Below the pieces are notes generated by a model. It was not told the origin of the DNA, made no database searches, and saw only the letters and a list, made by a program, of their open reading frames with translations. The position numbers and the translations under genes were made by a program. Shown in pieces: positions 1 to 8,948 of a stretch of DNA of 53,627 bases. Each line of letters begins with the position of its first letter. The stretch's first letter is position 1. This DNA is from Enterococcus sp. DIV0660C. GTDB taxonomy: Bacteria; Bacillota; Bacilli; Lactobacillales; Enterococcaceae. The stretch is taken from contig NZ_JAFLWA010000041.1 of the NCBI RefSeq assembly GCF_017316125.1, forward strand, positions 1-53,627, given 5' to 3'.

Positions 1-17
1 CATTGGTCTTTTTTTAT

Positions 18-833
18 TTATTTTTGATCTTTTTGTGCAAGCATTTCTTGATCTTTTTCAATAGTAGTATTGATTCCCTTGATGATTGCTGGAATAAATC
101 CAGCTTCTTCGAGGGCAACGACTCCGGCAACTGTCGTTCCTCCTGGAGAAGAGACCTGGTCAACTAATTCCCAAGGATTTTCATTGCTCTCAAGGAATTT
201 TTCACATGAACCTAAAATTGCTTTGGCAGAGATTTCAGTGGCTATTTTTTTGGGTAATCCGTTGAGCACCCCGGCTCTTCCCATAGCATCAATGAGCATG
301 TAAACAAATGCAGGCGAACTTCCAGCTAAGCCAATGAAAGTACTGAAATCTGATTCAGGTAAAGGATACACACTACCAATTGCTTCAAAAATCTGTGTTG
401 CTTGTGTTAATTGTTCTTCTGTAGCAACAGAATTTTTACAAATGGCTGAGACTCCGGCACCAACACTCACATTCACATTTGGCATAACACGAACAATCGC
501 GGCTTGTGAGCTATTTAAAGCTGCTTCAAGATCACTTAAAGTTGTACCAGATGCAATAGAAATGAAAAGGATTTTTTGACTATAGTCTTGTAATTCATGA
601 AGTACGGTTGAAATAATTTTGGGTTTTACTGCGAGTAAAAGAATGTCTACTTGTTCAGCAACTTCTTGGTTTGTTTGACAAGCAGTGACTCCCGTTTGTT
701 TGGCAAAGGCTTGTGCGTTTTCAAAATGACCACTCGAAACAAAAATCTCATTTTTTGAAAAGGTTTCTTTTTCGAGTAGACCACGAATAATTGCTTGTGC
801 CATATTTCCTGTTCCAATAAATCCAATATTCAT
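18..833 (-). CDS. proC: Pyrroline-5-carboxylate reductase
   Basis: Catalyses the last step of proline synthesis, reducing 1-pyrroline-5-carboxylate to proline with NAD(P)H in the cytoplasm. The 271-residue length is normal for the family. The N-terminus has the Rossmann nucleotide-binding motif GTGNMA at residues 7-12. The C-terminal part carries the typical family stretch around LAGSSPAFVYMLIDAM, and the SSPGGTT segment lies about 40 residues before the end. The ATG at 831-833 is preceded by a strong GGGAGG ribosome-binding site on the minus strand. It is divergent from mprF, and no partner gene on the same strand is visible before the left edge. Confidence 0.95.
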   Translation of the reverse strand: MNIGFIGTGNMAQAIIRGLLEKETFSKNEIFVSSGHFENAQAFAKQTGVTACQTNQEVAEQVDILLLAVKPKIISTVLHELQDYSQKILFISIASGTTLSDLEAALNSSQAAIVRVMPNVNVSVGAGVSAICKNSVATEEQLTQATQIFEAIGSVYPLPESDFSTFIGLAGSSPAFVYMLIDAMGRAGVLNGLPKKIATEISAKAILGSCEKFLESNENPWELVDQVSSPGGTTVAGVVALEEAGFIPAIIKGINTTIEKDQEMLAQKDQK

Positions 834-976
834 TTTATTTCCTCCCTTTTGATTTTAGAATAGCTTTGTTTGCTAGGAATCGCAAGTAACGTGTTAAGCA
901 AAAGTGGAAAATTATAATTAAATAAGCTAACATTAGTGTTATGAAATGAAAGTACATGAGTATGGAAGGTAAAAAT

Positions 977-3550
977 GTGAAAAATAAAATACAATGGATC
1001 CTTCAATGGATGAAAAATCATAGTCTGATTTTAAAGTTGATTTTTTTTGGTTCAGTGTTAGTCTTTGTCGCAAATCAGGTTGCTAATATTGCAAACGGCA
1101 TGAGCTGGCAAGATATTTGGGAAACGATGGATAAACAGAATCACGTAACCATTGTTTTGATGACGTTACTGGGATTGCTTGGGGTGTTGCCGATGCTTTT
1201 ATATGATTGGGTGACACTTAGCGTATTGGAAAAGCAAGGAAAACCCAAGATGCCAAGGCAAGAGTTTTTTCTAGCAGCTTGGATCACGAATACAATCAAC
1301 AATTTGGCAGGATTTGGCGGTGTCGTGGGCGCTAGTTTGCGAGCTAATTTTTACGGCAAACAGACGGATCGAAAAAAGGTACTAGCAACCGTTTCAAAAG
1401 TGGCAGTGTTTATGATAACGGGTCTATCAGTTTGGTCGCTGTTCACTTTTGTAGATGTCTTTTTTATTCAAACAGAAAGTATTTTTCGAAGTTACTGGAT
1501 TTGGCTACTAGGTGGCAGTTTCGTTGCACCAGTTATTTTCTTTTTTGCATATCTTAAAAGAAGAACATTGTTTTCAGAGTTTTATCCCAAAGGCTTAGCA
1601 GGTTTGTTTTTTGCTTCATTTGGTCAGTGGACAGGTGCGTTAACCGTGTTTTTATTGATTGGCAAGCTGATGGGAATCGACATATCACTTCATTCGATAT
1701 ATCCCATGTTTATTGTAGCAACGTTGATTGGTATGTTAACGATGGTACCAGGTGGCATGGGAACATTTGATGTGTTGATGATTCTTGGCATGAGTCAATT
1801 ATCTGTTCGTCAAGATGTTGCAGTTGTGTGGTTATTGTATTATCGCTTATTTTATTATGTAGTTCCGTTTTTAACAGGGATTCTTCTGTTTATTACGCAT
1901 ACAGGTGTAAAAGTAAACCGATTTCTTGATAATATTCCACGCTTGTTTTTCCAAAAAGTGGCACATATTATTTTAGTTAGTGCTGTTTATTTTGCGGGAA
2001 TTATGATGGTTTTATTGTCAACAATTACAAATTTATCTGCAATTAGTCGCTTGTTTCAAATATTATTGCCTTTTTCATTTAATTTTTTAGATCAGACACT
2101 CAATTTACTTGTCGGATTTTTACTGTTAGGTTTGGCTCGTGGTTTAGCAATGAAGGTGAAAAAAGCTTATTTGCCAACTATCATCTTACTGATTTTTGGT
2201 ATTTTGAATACAATTACTCGAACCTTGTCATGGGAATTGATTTTAGTTTATGTACTCATTTTGTTAGCAGTTTGGCTAGCACGCAAAGAATTTTATCGCG
2301 AAAAGTTTGTCTATTCTTGGGGCGCAATTGTTTTTGATGCTTGCTTGTTTGGTTTCTTGTTTATTGTTTATGCAATTGCAGGTTATCATAGTGGACAATT
2401 TTGGGTAGGACGAATGACTGCAAATAATTTTATTTTGTTTCCTTCAGATGAAGTCTGGTTTTCTGGACTGATTGGCCTAGGTATCTCGTTGTTAGCGTTG
2501 GTGGCATTATATCAATATTTAGCAACGGCAACGAATGAACTTGGAACGGAGTTAGAGGTAGAAAGATTGAATCGACTGATTGATCGATATGGTGGAACTG
2601 CTTCTAGTCATTATTTGCAACTGCCTGGTTATAAATATTTTTATTATCAAGAAGAAGGTGAGGATCAAGTAGTTTTCGGCTATCAGGTAAAAGGAAATAA
2701 ATGCTTTGTGCTGGGAAATCCAATTGGCAATCCAGCTATGTGGCGAACAGCAACCAAAAGTTTCCTCAAAAAAGCTGATTGCTTGGGTTATCAACTGGCT
2801 TTTTATAAAGTTTCGGAAAAATATGTCGTGATGTTGCATGAAGTTGGTTTCCGTTTTGTCAAAGTAGGGGAAGCTGGGATTGCTGACTTAACGGTTGCAG
2901 ATGTTCCTTGGTTCAATCAACAATTAGAATACCAACGATTAACCAATGAGGGTTATCACTTTACTTGGTATGATAAAATTCCTGATGAGCTACTTCCAAC
3001 GCTGGAAGAGGTTTCGCAAGCTTGGCTGAATGGTGAAACAGAAAAACATTTTTCTGTTGGGCGATTTGACACAGAGTACGTGAAGACCAGTGGTGTGGGC
3101 GTTGTTCGAAAAGAGCAACAAGTAGTTGGATTTGTGACAGCACAACCAATGACACAAACACAAGTAGGATATGATTTGCTACGTGTGTTGCCGGGAGAAC
3201 CTGTTGCATTGAGTGATTACTTGTTAGCCAATTTGTTTGTTGAATATCAAAAACAAGGGTACTTGGAAGCAAATCTTGGTTTAGCACCTTTGGCGAATGT
3301 TGGAGAAACAGACTTTTCATTTATTCAAGAAAAAATGATGAATATCGTTTATAATTATGGGAATTTTTTCTATGCTTTTCAAACAACATATGAAAGAAAA
3401 TCAAAGTATGTCAGTCATTGGGAAGGTCGTTACTTTGCTTATATGAAAGGGAGCAATTTTGTATTCGCAACTCTTCAATTATTTATTCTGATTGGTCGAG
3501 GAAAAGGAAAAAATCCAAGTTTAGCTCAAGAAGTTTTGATTGAATTATAA
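977..3550 (+). CDS. mprF: Phosphatidylglycerol lysyltransferase/flippase MprF
   Basis: Transfers an amino acid, usually lysine, from aminoacyl-tRNA to phosphatidylglycerol and flips the product to the outer leaflet. In this family that lowers surface negative charge and protects from cationic peptides and daptomycin. The first about 500 residues are a string of hydrophobic segments (flippase domain). The last about 330 residues are a soluble synthase domain of the DUF2156 type, with motifs such as FVLGNPIG and EANLGLAPL. I chose GTG 977 because GGAAGGT at 964-970 sits six bases before it. ATG 956 and ATG 962 are in frame but have no ribosome-binding site. A TATAAT at 913-918 could be the -10. 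Enterococci can carry two mprF paralogues, and which one this is cannot be told here. Confidence 0.93.
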   Translation: MKNKIQWILQWMKNHSLILKLIFFGSVLVFVANQVANIANGMSWQDIWETMDKQNHVTIVLMTLLGLLGVLPMLLYDWVTLSVLEKQGKPKMPRQEFFLAAWITNTINNLAGFGGVVGASLRANFYGKQTDRKKVLATVSKVAVFMITGLSVWSLFTFVDVFFIQTESIFRSYWIWLLGGSFVAPVIFFFAYLKRRTLFSEFYPKGLAGLFFASFGQWTGALTVFLLIGKLMGIDISLHSIYPMFIVATLIGMLTMVPGGMGTFDVLMILGMSQLSVRQDVAVVWLLYYRLFYYVVPFLTGILLFITHTGVKVNRFLDNIPRLFFQKVAHIILVSAVYFAGIMMVLLSTITNLSAISRLFQILLPFSFNFLDQTLNLLVGFLLLGLARGLAMKVKKAYLPTIILLIFGILNTITRTLSWELILVYVLILLAVWLARKEFYREKFVYSWGAIVFDACLFGFLFIVYAIAGYHSGQFWVGRMTANNFILFPSDEVWFSGLIGLGISLLALVALYQYLATATNELGTELEVERLNRLIDRYGGTASSHYLQLPGYKYFYYQEEGEDQVVFGYQVKGNKCFVLGNPIGNPAMWRTATKSFLKKADCLGYQLAFYKVSEKYVVMLHEVGFRFVKVGEAGIADLTVADVPWFNQQLEYQRLTNEGYHFTWYDKIPDELLPTLEEVSQAWLNGETEKHFSVGRFDTEYVKTSGVGVVRKEQQVVGFVTAQPMTQTQVGYDLLRVLPGEPVALSDYLLANLFVEYQKQGYLEANLGLAPLANVGETDFSFIQEKMMNIVYNYGNFFYAFQTTYERKSKYVSHWEGRYFAYMKGSNFVFATLQLFILIGRGKGKNPSLAQEVLIEL

Positions 3551-3572
3551 AAATGAAATGAGTATGAGATAT

Positions 3573-3617
3573 AAGGAGAGGATAAGATGTCATTCATTCT
3601 AGTCCTCTCCTTTTTCT
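3573..3617 (+). terminator. Rho-independent terminator after mprF
   Basis: A 10-bp perfect stem, AAGGAGAGGA at 3573-3582 paired with TCCTCTCCTT at 3603-3612, is followed by a T-rich run. It closes the mprF transcript before ispE. Confidence 0.8.
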
Positions 3618-3722
3618 TTTTGTATTAGTTGAAATAGGAATTTAAGGCGGAAGTTAGCTATACTTTTATTTTCCCCTATGATAGAATACTTTCGACTTAG
3701 ACTTTTCGAATGGGTGAGAGGT

Positions 3723-4574
3723 ATGGAACTAATTGAAAAAGCACCAGCCAAAATAAATTTAGGATTGGATGTATTATATAAGCGACCAGATGGGTATCAC
3801 GAACTTGAAATGGTTATGTCGAGCGTGGACTTAGCAGACCATTTGATTTTTGAAGAATTACCTGAAGATCAAATCATTGTAGAAACAAATAAAGCTTTCT
3901 TGCCTGTAGATCAACGAAATAATGTCTATCAAGCAGCCTTATTATTAAAAAATAAATTTAAAATCAAAAAGGGTGTTAAAATCGTTGTTCAAAAAAACAT
4001 TCCAGTGGCTGCTGGCTTAGGTGGAGGTAGTACCGATTGTGCTGCAGCCTTGCGCGGAATCAATCAATTGTGGGATTTGGGTTGTTCTTTAGAAGAACTC
4101 GCAGAAATTGGATTAGAAGTTGGCACAGATGTTCCTTACTGCGTATATGGGAATACGGCATTTATTGGTGGCAAAGGGGAGAAAGTAAACCTGATTCCAT
4201 CCATGCCACAATGTTGGGTCATTTTAGTCAAACCAAGAATGAGTGTTTCCACGCGAACGGTATTCAGAGATCTTGACACGCAAGCCATTCAGCATCAGGA
4301 TGTTGCCGGATTGGTGGAAGCAATCCAGCAGCAGGATTATCAACGAATGATTCAAAAAATGGGCAACAGTTTAGAAGATGTGACGGGTAAAAGGCATCCT
4401 GTGATTCATCAGATCAAAGAGCGAATGATTAAGTATGGGGCGGATGTGGCATTGATGAGCGGTAGTGGGCCAACTGTTTTTGGTTTATGTCAGCATTATT
4501 CGAGAGCACAACGAGTATATAACGGATTAAAGGGATTTTGTGATGAAGTTTATCTTGTACGCACATTGCGTTAA
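3723..4574 (+). CDS. ispE: 4-diphosphocytidyl-2-C-methyl-D-erythritol kinase
   Basis: A GHMP-family kinase that phosphorylates CDP-methylerythritol in the non-mevalonate isoprenoid pathway. It starts with the family's KAPAKINLGLDV substrate motif and has the glycine-rich ATP loop PVAAGLGGGSTD at about residues 94-105, plus a C-terminal LMSGSGPTVFG motif. An in-frame ATG lies 45 bases upstream at 3678, but homologues begin at the ME(L/I)IEKAPAKIN sequence and GAGAGGT abuts ATG 3723, giving 283 residues. Enterococci make isoprenoids mainly by the mevalonate route, so an isolated ispE is a known oddity of the group and its true substrate is uncertain. It is monocistronic, with its own terminator. 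Confidence 0.9.
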   Translation: MELIEKAPAKINLGLDVLYKRPDGYHELEMVMSSVDLADHLIFEELPEDQIIVETNKAFLPVDQRNNVYQAALLLKNKFKIKKGVKIVVQKNIPVAAGLGGGSTDCAAALRGINQLWDLGCSLEELAEIGLEVGTDVPYCVYGNTAFIGGKGEKVNLIPSMPQCWVILVKPRMSVSTRTVFRDLDTQAIQHQDVAGLVEAIQQQDYQRMIQKMGNSLEDVTGKRHPVIHQIKERMIKYGADVALMSGSGPTVFGLCQHYSRAQRVYNGLKGFCDEVYLVRTLR

Positions 4575-4631
4575 GTATAACGAGTTTAGTAAAAGCTTCT
4601 TTGTAGTCGATTGACTAACTGTAAATCAATT

Positions 4632-4688
4632 AAAAAAGCATATACGTTTAGTTTTCTTTTGCGACTAAACTTATGTGCTTTTTTTTTC
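4632..4688 (+). terminator. Rho-independent terminator after ispE
   Basis: The hairpin pairs AAAAAAGCA and GTTTAGT with ACTAAAC and TGCTTTTTT, with a small internal loop. It ends in a run of nine or more T. Confidence 0.8.
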
Positions 4689-4743
4689 TATTTATACTAG
4701 CTATAAGTTGCTAATTCTAATTAATGAGTAATCGAATAAATTA

Positions 4744-4783
4744 AAAAGTTGTACGAAACAATGGATTGTCTCGTACAACTTTT
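4744..4783 (-). terminator. Terminator of the efflux gene (bidirectional shape)
   Basis: A 13-bp perfect inverted repeat, AAAAGTTGTACGA with TCGTACAACTTTT, lies 12 bases beyond the stop codon of the minus-strand transporter. A T-run follows on either strand, so it can serve both directions. Confidence 0.8.
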
Positions 4784-4794
4784 ATTAATGGCTC

Positions 4795-6003
4795 TTATTT
4801 TTCTTTTTTTATCGTTACACTTTTGATACAAAGCAGTGAAATCAGTAGTAAAACGAGGCAAAAGAGTGGTAGTACAAAAAGAGAACCATTATGCAACAAG
4901 CTGATCAAAAAAGTACAGAGGCTGACAACAATGTAGTATCCAAGACTAAGAAATGCGCCAGCCGTGCCAGCTATCGATGCAAATTTTACAAGTGCTAGGC
5001 TTAGGCAATTAGGTAATGCCATACCTACACCAGCCAGTAAAATAAAAATCCCAAGAATGTACATCGTTACTTGGCTGACGAAATGAACTGGCAGAGACGC
5101 TGTTAGTCCAAGGAAAATAGCTCCAAGCAAGGCAAGTTTAATTCCATTTGTAATAATGGTTTCAGGTGCTAAATGATTTAATTCGCGATTTGATAGCCAC
5201 GCACCAACTACTGTGGCTAAAGCCACGATGCTTCCCATGAACCCATATTGACTCTGAGTAAAATGAAACTTTTCGATAAAGATCGTGGGTGCTTCTGAAT
5301 GGTAACTAAAAAGAATCCCATTAAAAATCCCAATCAGTATTCCAAATGAAATTGTATAACGATCTAACAACATTTTTTTACCTACTGAAAAAACTTTTTT
5401 CGTATCGACTCTAGTTTGAGTAAACATAGCTGTTTCTGGTAATCCTTTAAGACTCCAGAAAAGAAGAATCATCCCCATGATCACTAAGAACAAAAAGACA
5501 GCTCTAAATCCATAAAATTCACCTAGAAGTCCACCAATCAAAGGACCAATGGCTGGCGAAAAAGCGAGCGCCGCAGAAATTTTTGCAAATAATTGATGTC
5601 TTTCGTTGCCTGAGTAGTTATCACGTAAAATGGTTTGTGTGGTTACAGATCCTGTACTTGCACCAAATGCTTGAATGAAACGACCAACAAAAAGTAGTTC
5701 GATAGTTTTAGATGCTAAACAGAGGAAACAACCAAGAACATACACTAGAATTCCTAGGTTCATTGCTTTTCTTCGACCAAAAAAATCTGATCCAATTCCC
5801 CAAAAGAAGACACCAAGTGCAAAGGAAATGAAATAGATGCTCAACGTCATTTGAGCAATATTGAGTTGGACACCATATTTCTGAGCGATTTCTGTCAAAG
5901 ATGGCGTATAGATTGTCTCACTGATTTGTGGAAACCCAACTAAGCAAATTAGTAGCGATAAATTTATTTTTTTATTTTTATTTTTTTCGATGTTTTTTTC
6001 CAA
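4795..6003 (-). CDS. Bcr/CflA-type multidrug efflux MFS transporter
   Basis: A 402-residue membrane protein with about 12 hydrophobic segments, matching the drug:H+ antiporter-1 (Bcr/CflA) branch of the major facilitator superfamily. Visible motifs are the loop 2-3 signature GIGSDFFGRRKAMNLG near residue 75 and the DHA1 motif FSPAIGPLIGGLLGEFYG near residue 150. The start is TTG at 6001-6003, with AGGAG eight bases upstream on the minus strand. The second codons form a Lys/Asn-rich leader before the first helix. The substrate is unknown. Drug export is the family default, but a Fur-like site upstream raises the possibility of a metal-linked substrate. It is transcribed alone and ends at its own terminator. 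Confidence 0.88.
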   Translation of the reverse strand: MEKNIEKNKNKKINLSLLICLVGFPQISETIYTPSLTEIAQKYGVQLNIAQMTLSIYFISFALGVFFWGIGSDFFGRRKAMNLGILVYVLGCFLCLASKTIELLFVGRFIQAFGASTGSVTTQTILRDNYSGNERHQLFAKISAALAFSPAIGPLIGGLLGEFYGFRAVFLFLVIMGMILLFWSLKGLPETAMFTQTRVDTKKVFSVGKKMLLDRYTISFGILIGIFNGILFSYHSEAPTIFIEKFHFTQSQYGFMGSIVALATVVGAWLSNRELNHLAPETIITNGIKLALLGAIFLGLTASLPVHFVSQVTMYILGIFILLAGVGMALPNCLSLALVKFASIAGTAGAFLSLGYYIVVSLCTFLISLLHNGSLFVLPLFCLVLLLISLLCIKSVTIKKEK

Positions 6004-6141
6004 TGTTAAAACTCCTACTAGTTTATTTATCTAGGGAAAAAACATCCATTCCAGGGAAATGGTGGAATCATGATTTTTATCCAATTGTAAAAATTCATGG
6101 AATCACCCCTTTCGTAAAGTTCACCGCCATTCTATCCGAGA

Positions 6142-6156
6142 TGAGAATGATTGTCT
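6142..6156. promoter_or_regulatory. Candidate Fur-family box
   Basis: The sequence TGAGAATGATTGTCT fits the Fur pattern GATAATNATTATC at all but two positions and has 7-1-7 symmetry. It lies about 140 bases upstream of the efflux start and about 110 bases upstream of the adcA -35. The target gene is not clear from position alone. Confidence 0.35.
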
Positions 6157-6254
6157 AGTTTGTAGAAAATTAGTCCATTCTATGAGAAAGTATTCAAATG
6201 TTTTACGGTTTATCTCCAAATATACGTCGTAAATCAGAAGATTTCCGAATTCTA

Positions 6255-6283
6255 TTGACTGTAATTTTTTATTTTGATACATT
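6255..6283 (+). promoter_or_regulatory. Putative adcACB promoter
   Basis: A -35 TTGACT at 6255-6260 and a 17-base spacer lead to TACATT at 6278-6283. The Zur box starts 13 bases downstream, over the expected transcription start, which suits repression. Confidence 0.5.
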
Positions 6284-6296
6284 AGTTCACGTTGAT

Positions 6297-6316
6297 AAAT
6301 CGTAAAATTACGATTT
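6297..6316. promoter_or_regulatory. Zur box upstream of adcA
   Basis: A perfect 9-2-9 inverted repeat, AAATCGTAA-AA-TTACGATTT. It is nearly identical to the Bacillus Zur consensus AAATCGTAATNATTACGATTT and unlike the streptococcal AdcR box. It predicts zinc-dependent repression of the zinc importer that follows. Confidence 0.8.
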
Positions 6317-6339
6317 GCTATTTTAGAGAGGGGTAAACA

Positions 6340-7284
6340 ATGATTAAAAAATATGTATGGGCAACGATAGCTGTTGCAGGAATGTTGTTATTTGCTGCTT
6401 GCGGACAAACTGAAAAGAAAAGTGAGTCAAAGACAGACGAATTAACCATTATTACTTCTTTTTATCCAATGTATGATTTTACGAAGGAAGTTGTTGGTGA
6501 CGAAGGAAACGTTGAGTTACTGATACCTGCAGGAACAGAGCCACATGACTTTGAACCGAGTGCGAAAGAAATGGCGAAAATTTCGGATGCAGATGTTTTC
6601 GTGTATAATAGTTCAGACATGGAAATTTTTGTTGATTCAATGAAGAAGTCGGTCGATCAGGAAAAAACATTGATGATTGAGGCAGCTAAAGGAATCGAAC
6701 GCTTAGAAGGATCAGAAGACCATGATCACGAAGCCGAAGCGGAGCATGATGCGCATGACCATGAATATGATCCTCATGTATGGTTAGATCCAGTCCTAGC
6801 AATCCAAGAAGTTCAAACAATTGCGAAAGAGTTGGGAGATAAATATCCTGAGAAGAAAGCAACATTTGAAGAAAATGCGGAAGCTTACATCAAAAAATTA
6901 GAAGAGTTAAATCAAAAATATGTAACAGAACTAAAAGACGCAAAAAATCGAACTTTTGTTACGCAACATGCTGCATTTGCCTATTTAGCGAATCAATATC
7001 AGTTAACTCAAAAATCGATTTCAGGTATTTCACCAGATCAAGAGCCAACCCCAAGTCGTTTGGCAAAATTGAAAGAATTTGTTGAAGAAAATCAAACAAA
7101 AGTCATTTATTTTGAAGAAAATGCTTCTTCGAAAGTGGCGGAAACGCTAGCCGCTGAAACAGGCGTGAAGCTTGAAGTATTAAATCCACTGGAAAGTCTA
7201 ACGGAAAAACAAATAGCTGCGGGTGAGAATTATATTTCTGTGATGGAAGAAAATTTAGCGGTATTGAAAGAAAGTATCAAGTAA
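6340..7284 (+). CDS. adcA: Zinc ABC transporter substrate-binding lipoprotein
   Basis: Captures Zn2+ outside the cell and delivers it to the AdcB/AdcC importer. It is a cluster A-I (ZnuA/AdcA/PsaA) binding protein of 314 residues. The N-terminus is a lipoprotein signal ending in LFAAC with the lipid-bearing Cys21. Metal ligands expected for the family are visible at His69 (PHDFEP), His146 (DPHVWLDP) and His210 (TQHAAF). A His/Asp/Glu-rich loop at about residues 126-144 is typical of zinc rather than manganese proteins. The C-terminal ZinT domain of long streptococcal AdcA is absent. It is first in a three-gene operon behind a Zur box. Confidence 0.93.
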   Translation: MIKKYVWATIAVAGMLLFAACGQTEKKSESKTDELTIITSFYPMYDFTKEVVGDEGNVELLIPAGTEPHDFEPSAKEMAKISDADVFVYNSSDMEIFVDSMKKSVDQEKTLMIEAAKGIERLEGSEDHDHEAEAEHDAHDHEYDPHVWLDPVLAIQEVQTIAKELGDKYPEKKATFEENAEAYIKKLEELNQKYVTELKDAKNRTFVTQHAAFAYLANQYQLTQKSISGISPDQEPTPSRLAKLKEFVEENQTKVIYFEENASSKVAETLAAETGVKLEVLNPLESLTEKQIAAGENYISVMEENLAVLKESIK

Positions 7285-7304
7285 GTTTAGAAGGAGGTCT
7301 AGTG

Positions 7305-7985
7305 ATGCATTATATCGAAGTATCTGATTTGACCTTTTATTATGAAGAAGAGCCAGTGTTAGAGGATGTATCTTATCATGTCGATGCTGGGGAGTTTGTC
7401 ATTTTAACTGGAGAGAACGGAGCAGCAAAGTCAACGCTGATTAAAGCAACCTTGGGTTTATTGAAGCCAACCAAAGGAACTGTCACGATTGCTGCAGAAA
7501 ATCAAGAAGGAAAAAAATTGAAGATTGGTTACATTCCCCAACAAGTGGCATCATTTAACGCGGGATTTCCAAGCACAGTGATTGAGTTAGTTCGTTCAGG
7601 GCGATTTCCTCGAGGTAAATGGTTCAAACGTTTAACTAAAAAAGATCACGAATATGTAAAACTTGCCTTAGAGTCTGTTGGAATGTGGGATATGCGGCAT
7701 CGTCGAATTGGGGAGTTATCAGGCGGACAAAAACAGCGAATTAGTTTGGCACGTTTGTTTGCAACTGATCCAGATTTATTTATTTTAGATGAGCCAACGA
7801 CAGGAATGGATGAAGAATCTAGAAATGAATTTTATCGATTGTTGCGACATAGCGCACATGTACATGGAAAATCTGTCTTGATGATCACTCACGACCATGA
7901 AGACATCAAACAGTATGCAGATCGACAAATTCGTTTGGTAAGGAAGGAGGACTCACAATGGCGTTGCTTTCATATGAATTCATGA
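7305..7985 (+). CDS. adcC: Zinc ABC transporter ATP-binding protein
   Basis: The ATPase that powers zinc import. The P-loop reads GENGAAKST, with alanines where many ABC proteins have S/C-G. This is shared by streptococcal AdcC and is not damage. The signature LSGGQKQR, Walker [10 protein letters not shown] and H-loop MITHD are intact. ATG 7305 is chosen over GTG 7302 because AAGGAGGT at 7291-7298 then has a six-base spacing. It begins 18 bases after adcA and its last 28 bases overlap adcB, indicating translational coupling. Confidence 0.92.
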   Translation: MHYIEVSDLTFYYEEEPVLEDVSYHVDAGEFVILTGENGAAKSTLIKATLGLLKPTKGTVTIAAENQEGKKLKIGYIPQQVASFNAGFPSTVIELVRSGRFPRGKWFKRLTKKDHEYVKLALESVGMWDMRHRRIGELSGGQKQRISLARLFATDPDLFILDEPTTGMDEESRNEFYRLLRHSAHVHGKSVLMITHDHEDIKQYADRQIRLVRKEDSQWRCFHMNS

Positions 7986-8785
7986 GAAGAGCCTTTCTGG
8001 CTGCGATTTTTATTGCAGGGATTGCTCCGATGTTGGGGGTTTTCTTAGTAATTAGAAGACAGTCGTTGATGGCTGATACACTTTCTCATGTTTCGTTAGC
8101 AGGGGTAGCGTTGGGGTTCTTTCTCAATTTGAACCCAACAATTACCACAATGATTGTTGTAGTCTTAGCTGCAATTGTTTTAGAATATTTACGTACGATT
8201 TATCGAACATACTCTGAGATTTCGATTGCAATTTTAATGGCTGGTGGATTAGCGTTAGCGTTAGTTTTGATGAATTTAAGTGGTGGAAATTCTGCAACGA
8301 GTATCCAATCTTATTTATTTGGCTCAATCGTGACGATCACATGGGACCAAGTCATTTTCTTGGGCATTTTATTTGTGGTCATTGGTGTCATGTTTGTTTT
8401 ATTCAAACGTCCAATGTATGTCTTAACTTTTGATGAAGATGTGGCACATGTTGATGGGCTACCCATTCATGCAATGTCAATGATGTTCAACGTGATAACT
8501 GGTGTTGCAATTGCAGTGATGATCCCAATAGCAGGTGCATTGTTGATTTCTGCAATCATGGTGTTACCTGCAGCAATTGGTATGCGTTTAGGTCGAAGCT
8601 TTAACGTCGTAATTGCGATTAGTATTTTTGTTGGATTTATCGGGATGCTTTCTGGGTTAGGTAGTTCCTTTTATTTGGACACACCACCTGGAGCAACAAT
8701 CACGTTAGTCTTTATTGGCTTATTCTTACTCGTTAATATAGTCAAACGACTATCGATTGGTGTAAAACGAAAAAATCGAGTATAA
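7958..8785 (+). CDS. adcB: Zinc ABC transporter permease
   Basis: The membrane channel of the zinc importer, ABC-3 family, 275 residues with about eight hydrophobic segments. Family landmarks include the early [29 protein letters not shown] stretch (quoted segments: [10 protein letters not shown] and [10 protein letters not shown]) and a late [14 protein letters not shown] segment. AGGAGG lies before ATG 7958, inside the end of adcC. The operon order adcA-adcC-adcB without an adcR regulator gene, together with the upstream Zur box, indicates Zur control. A terminator follows directly. Confidence 0.92.
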   Translation: MALLSYEFMRRAFLAAIFIAGIAPMLGVFLVIRRQSLMADTLSHVSLAGVALGFFLNLNPTITTMIVVVLAAIVLEYLRTIYRTYSEISIAILMAGGLALALVLMNLSGGNSATSIQSYLFGSIVTITWDQVIFLGILFVVIGVMFVLFKRPMYVLTFDEDVAHVDGLPIHAMSMMFNVITGVAIAVMIPIAGALLISAIMVLPAAIGMRLGRSFNVVIAISIFVGFIGMLSGLGSSFYLDTPPGATITLVFIGLFLLVNIVKRLSIGVKRKNRV

Positions 8786-8799
8786 AATAGCCTGAGAGG

Positions 8800-8837
8800 A
8801 ACAGTGGAAACGAAATATTTCCGCTGTTTCTTTTTTT
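8800..8837 (+). terminator. Terminator after adcACB
   Basis: A stem of AACAGTGGAAA with TTTCCGCTGTT (one G-T pair) and a run of T close the zinc operon. Confidence 0.75.
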
Positions 8838-8847
8838 ATAAATCAGA

Positions 8848-8891
8848 AATACCGAACTATTTTCTTCTTTTTTTATAAAATGCTCGAATTT
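8848..8891. promoter_or_regulatory. Two inverted PurBoxes upstream of purR
   Basis: AATACCGAACTAT at 8848-8860 matches the PurBox consensus AWWWCCGAACWWT fully. An inverted copy, AATGCTCGAATTT at 8879-8891, matches 11 of 13. They are 18 bases apart, close to the 16-17 seen for PurR sites elsewhere. The second box overlaps the -35 region of a promoter whose -10 is TATAAT at 8907-8912, so PurR probably controls its own gene. Confidence 0.65.
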
Positions 8892-8948
8892 TTGAAAAAA
8901 AACTTATATAATGAAAAACGACAATTTTAAAAAAGGGAGCTGGAATAT

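Larger units (their letters stand above)
6004..6339. other. Efflux/adcA intergenic control region
   Basis: This 336-base gap between divergent genes holds no credible gene. From left to right: an inverted repeat ATTCCA (6048-6053)/TGGAAT (6063-6068) just before the efflux gene, a Fur-like 7-1-7 box at 6142-6156, and then the adcA promoter and Zur box. Confidence 0.6.

Noticed and set aside
5928-6158. Open frame of 76 codons on the plus strand near the efflux gene
   Set aside because: It begins inside the efflux coding region and lies over regulatory sequence, with no ribosome-binding site.
7400-7440. Walker A of adcC reads GENGAAKST, lacking the usual second-to-last glycine
   Set aside because: Streptococcal AdcC proteins have the same GENGAAK sequence, so it is a family trait and not a damaged site.
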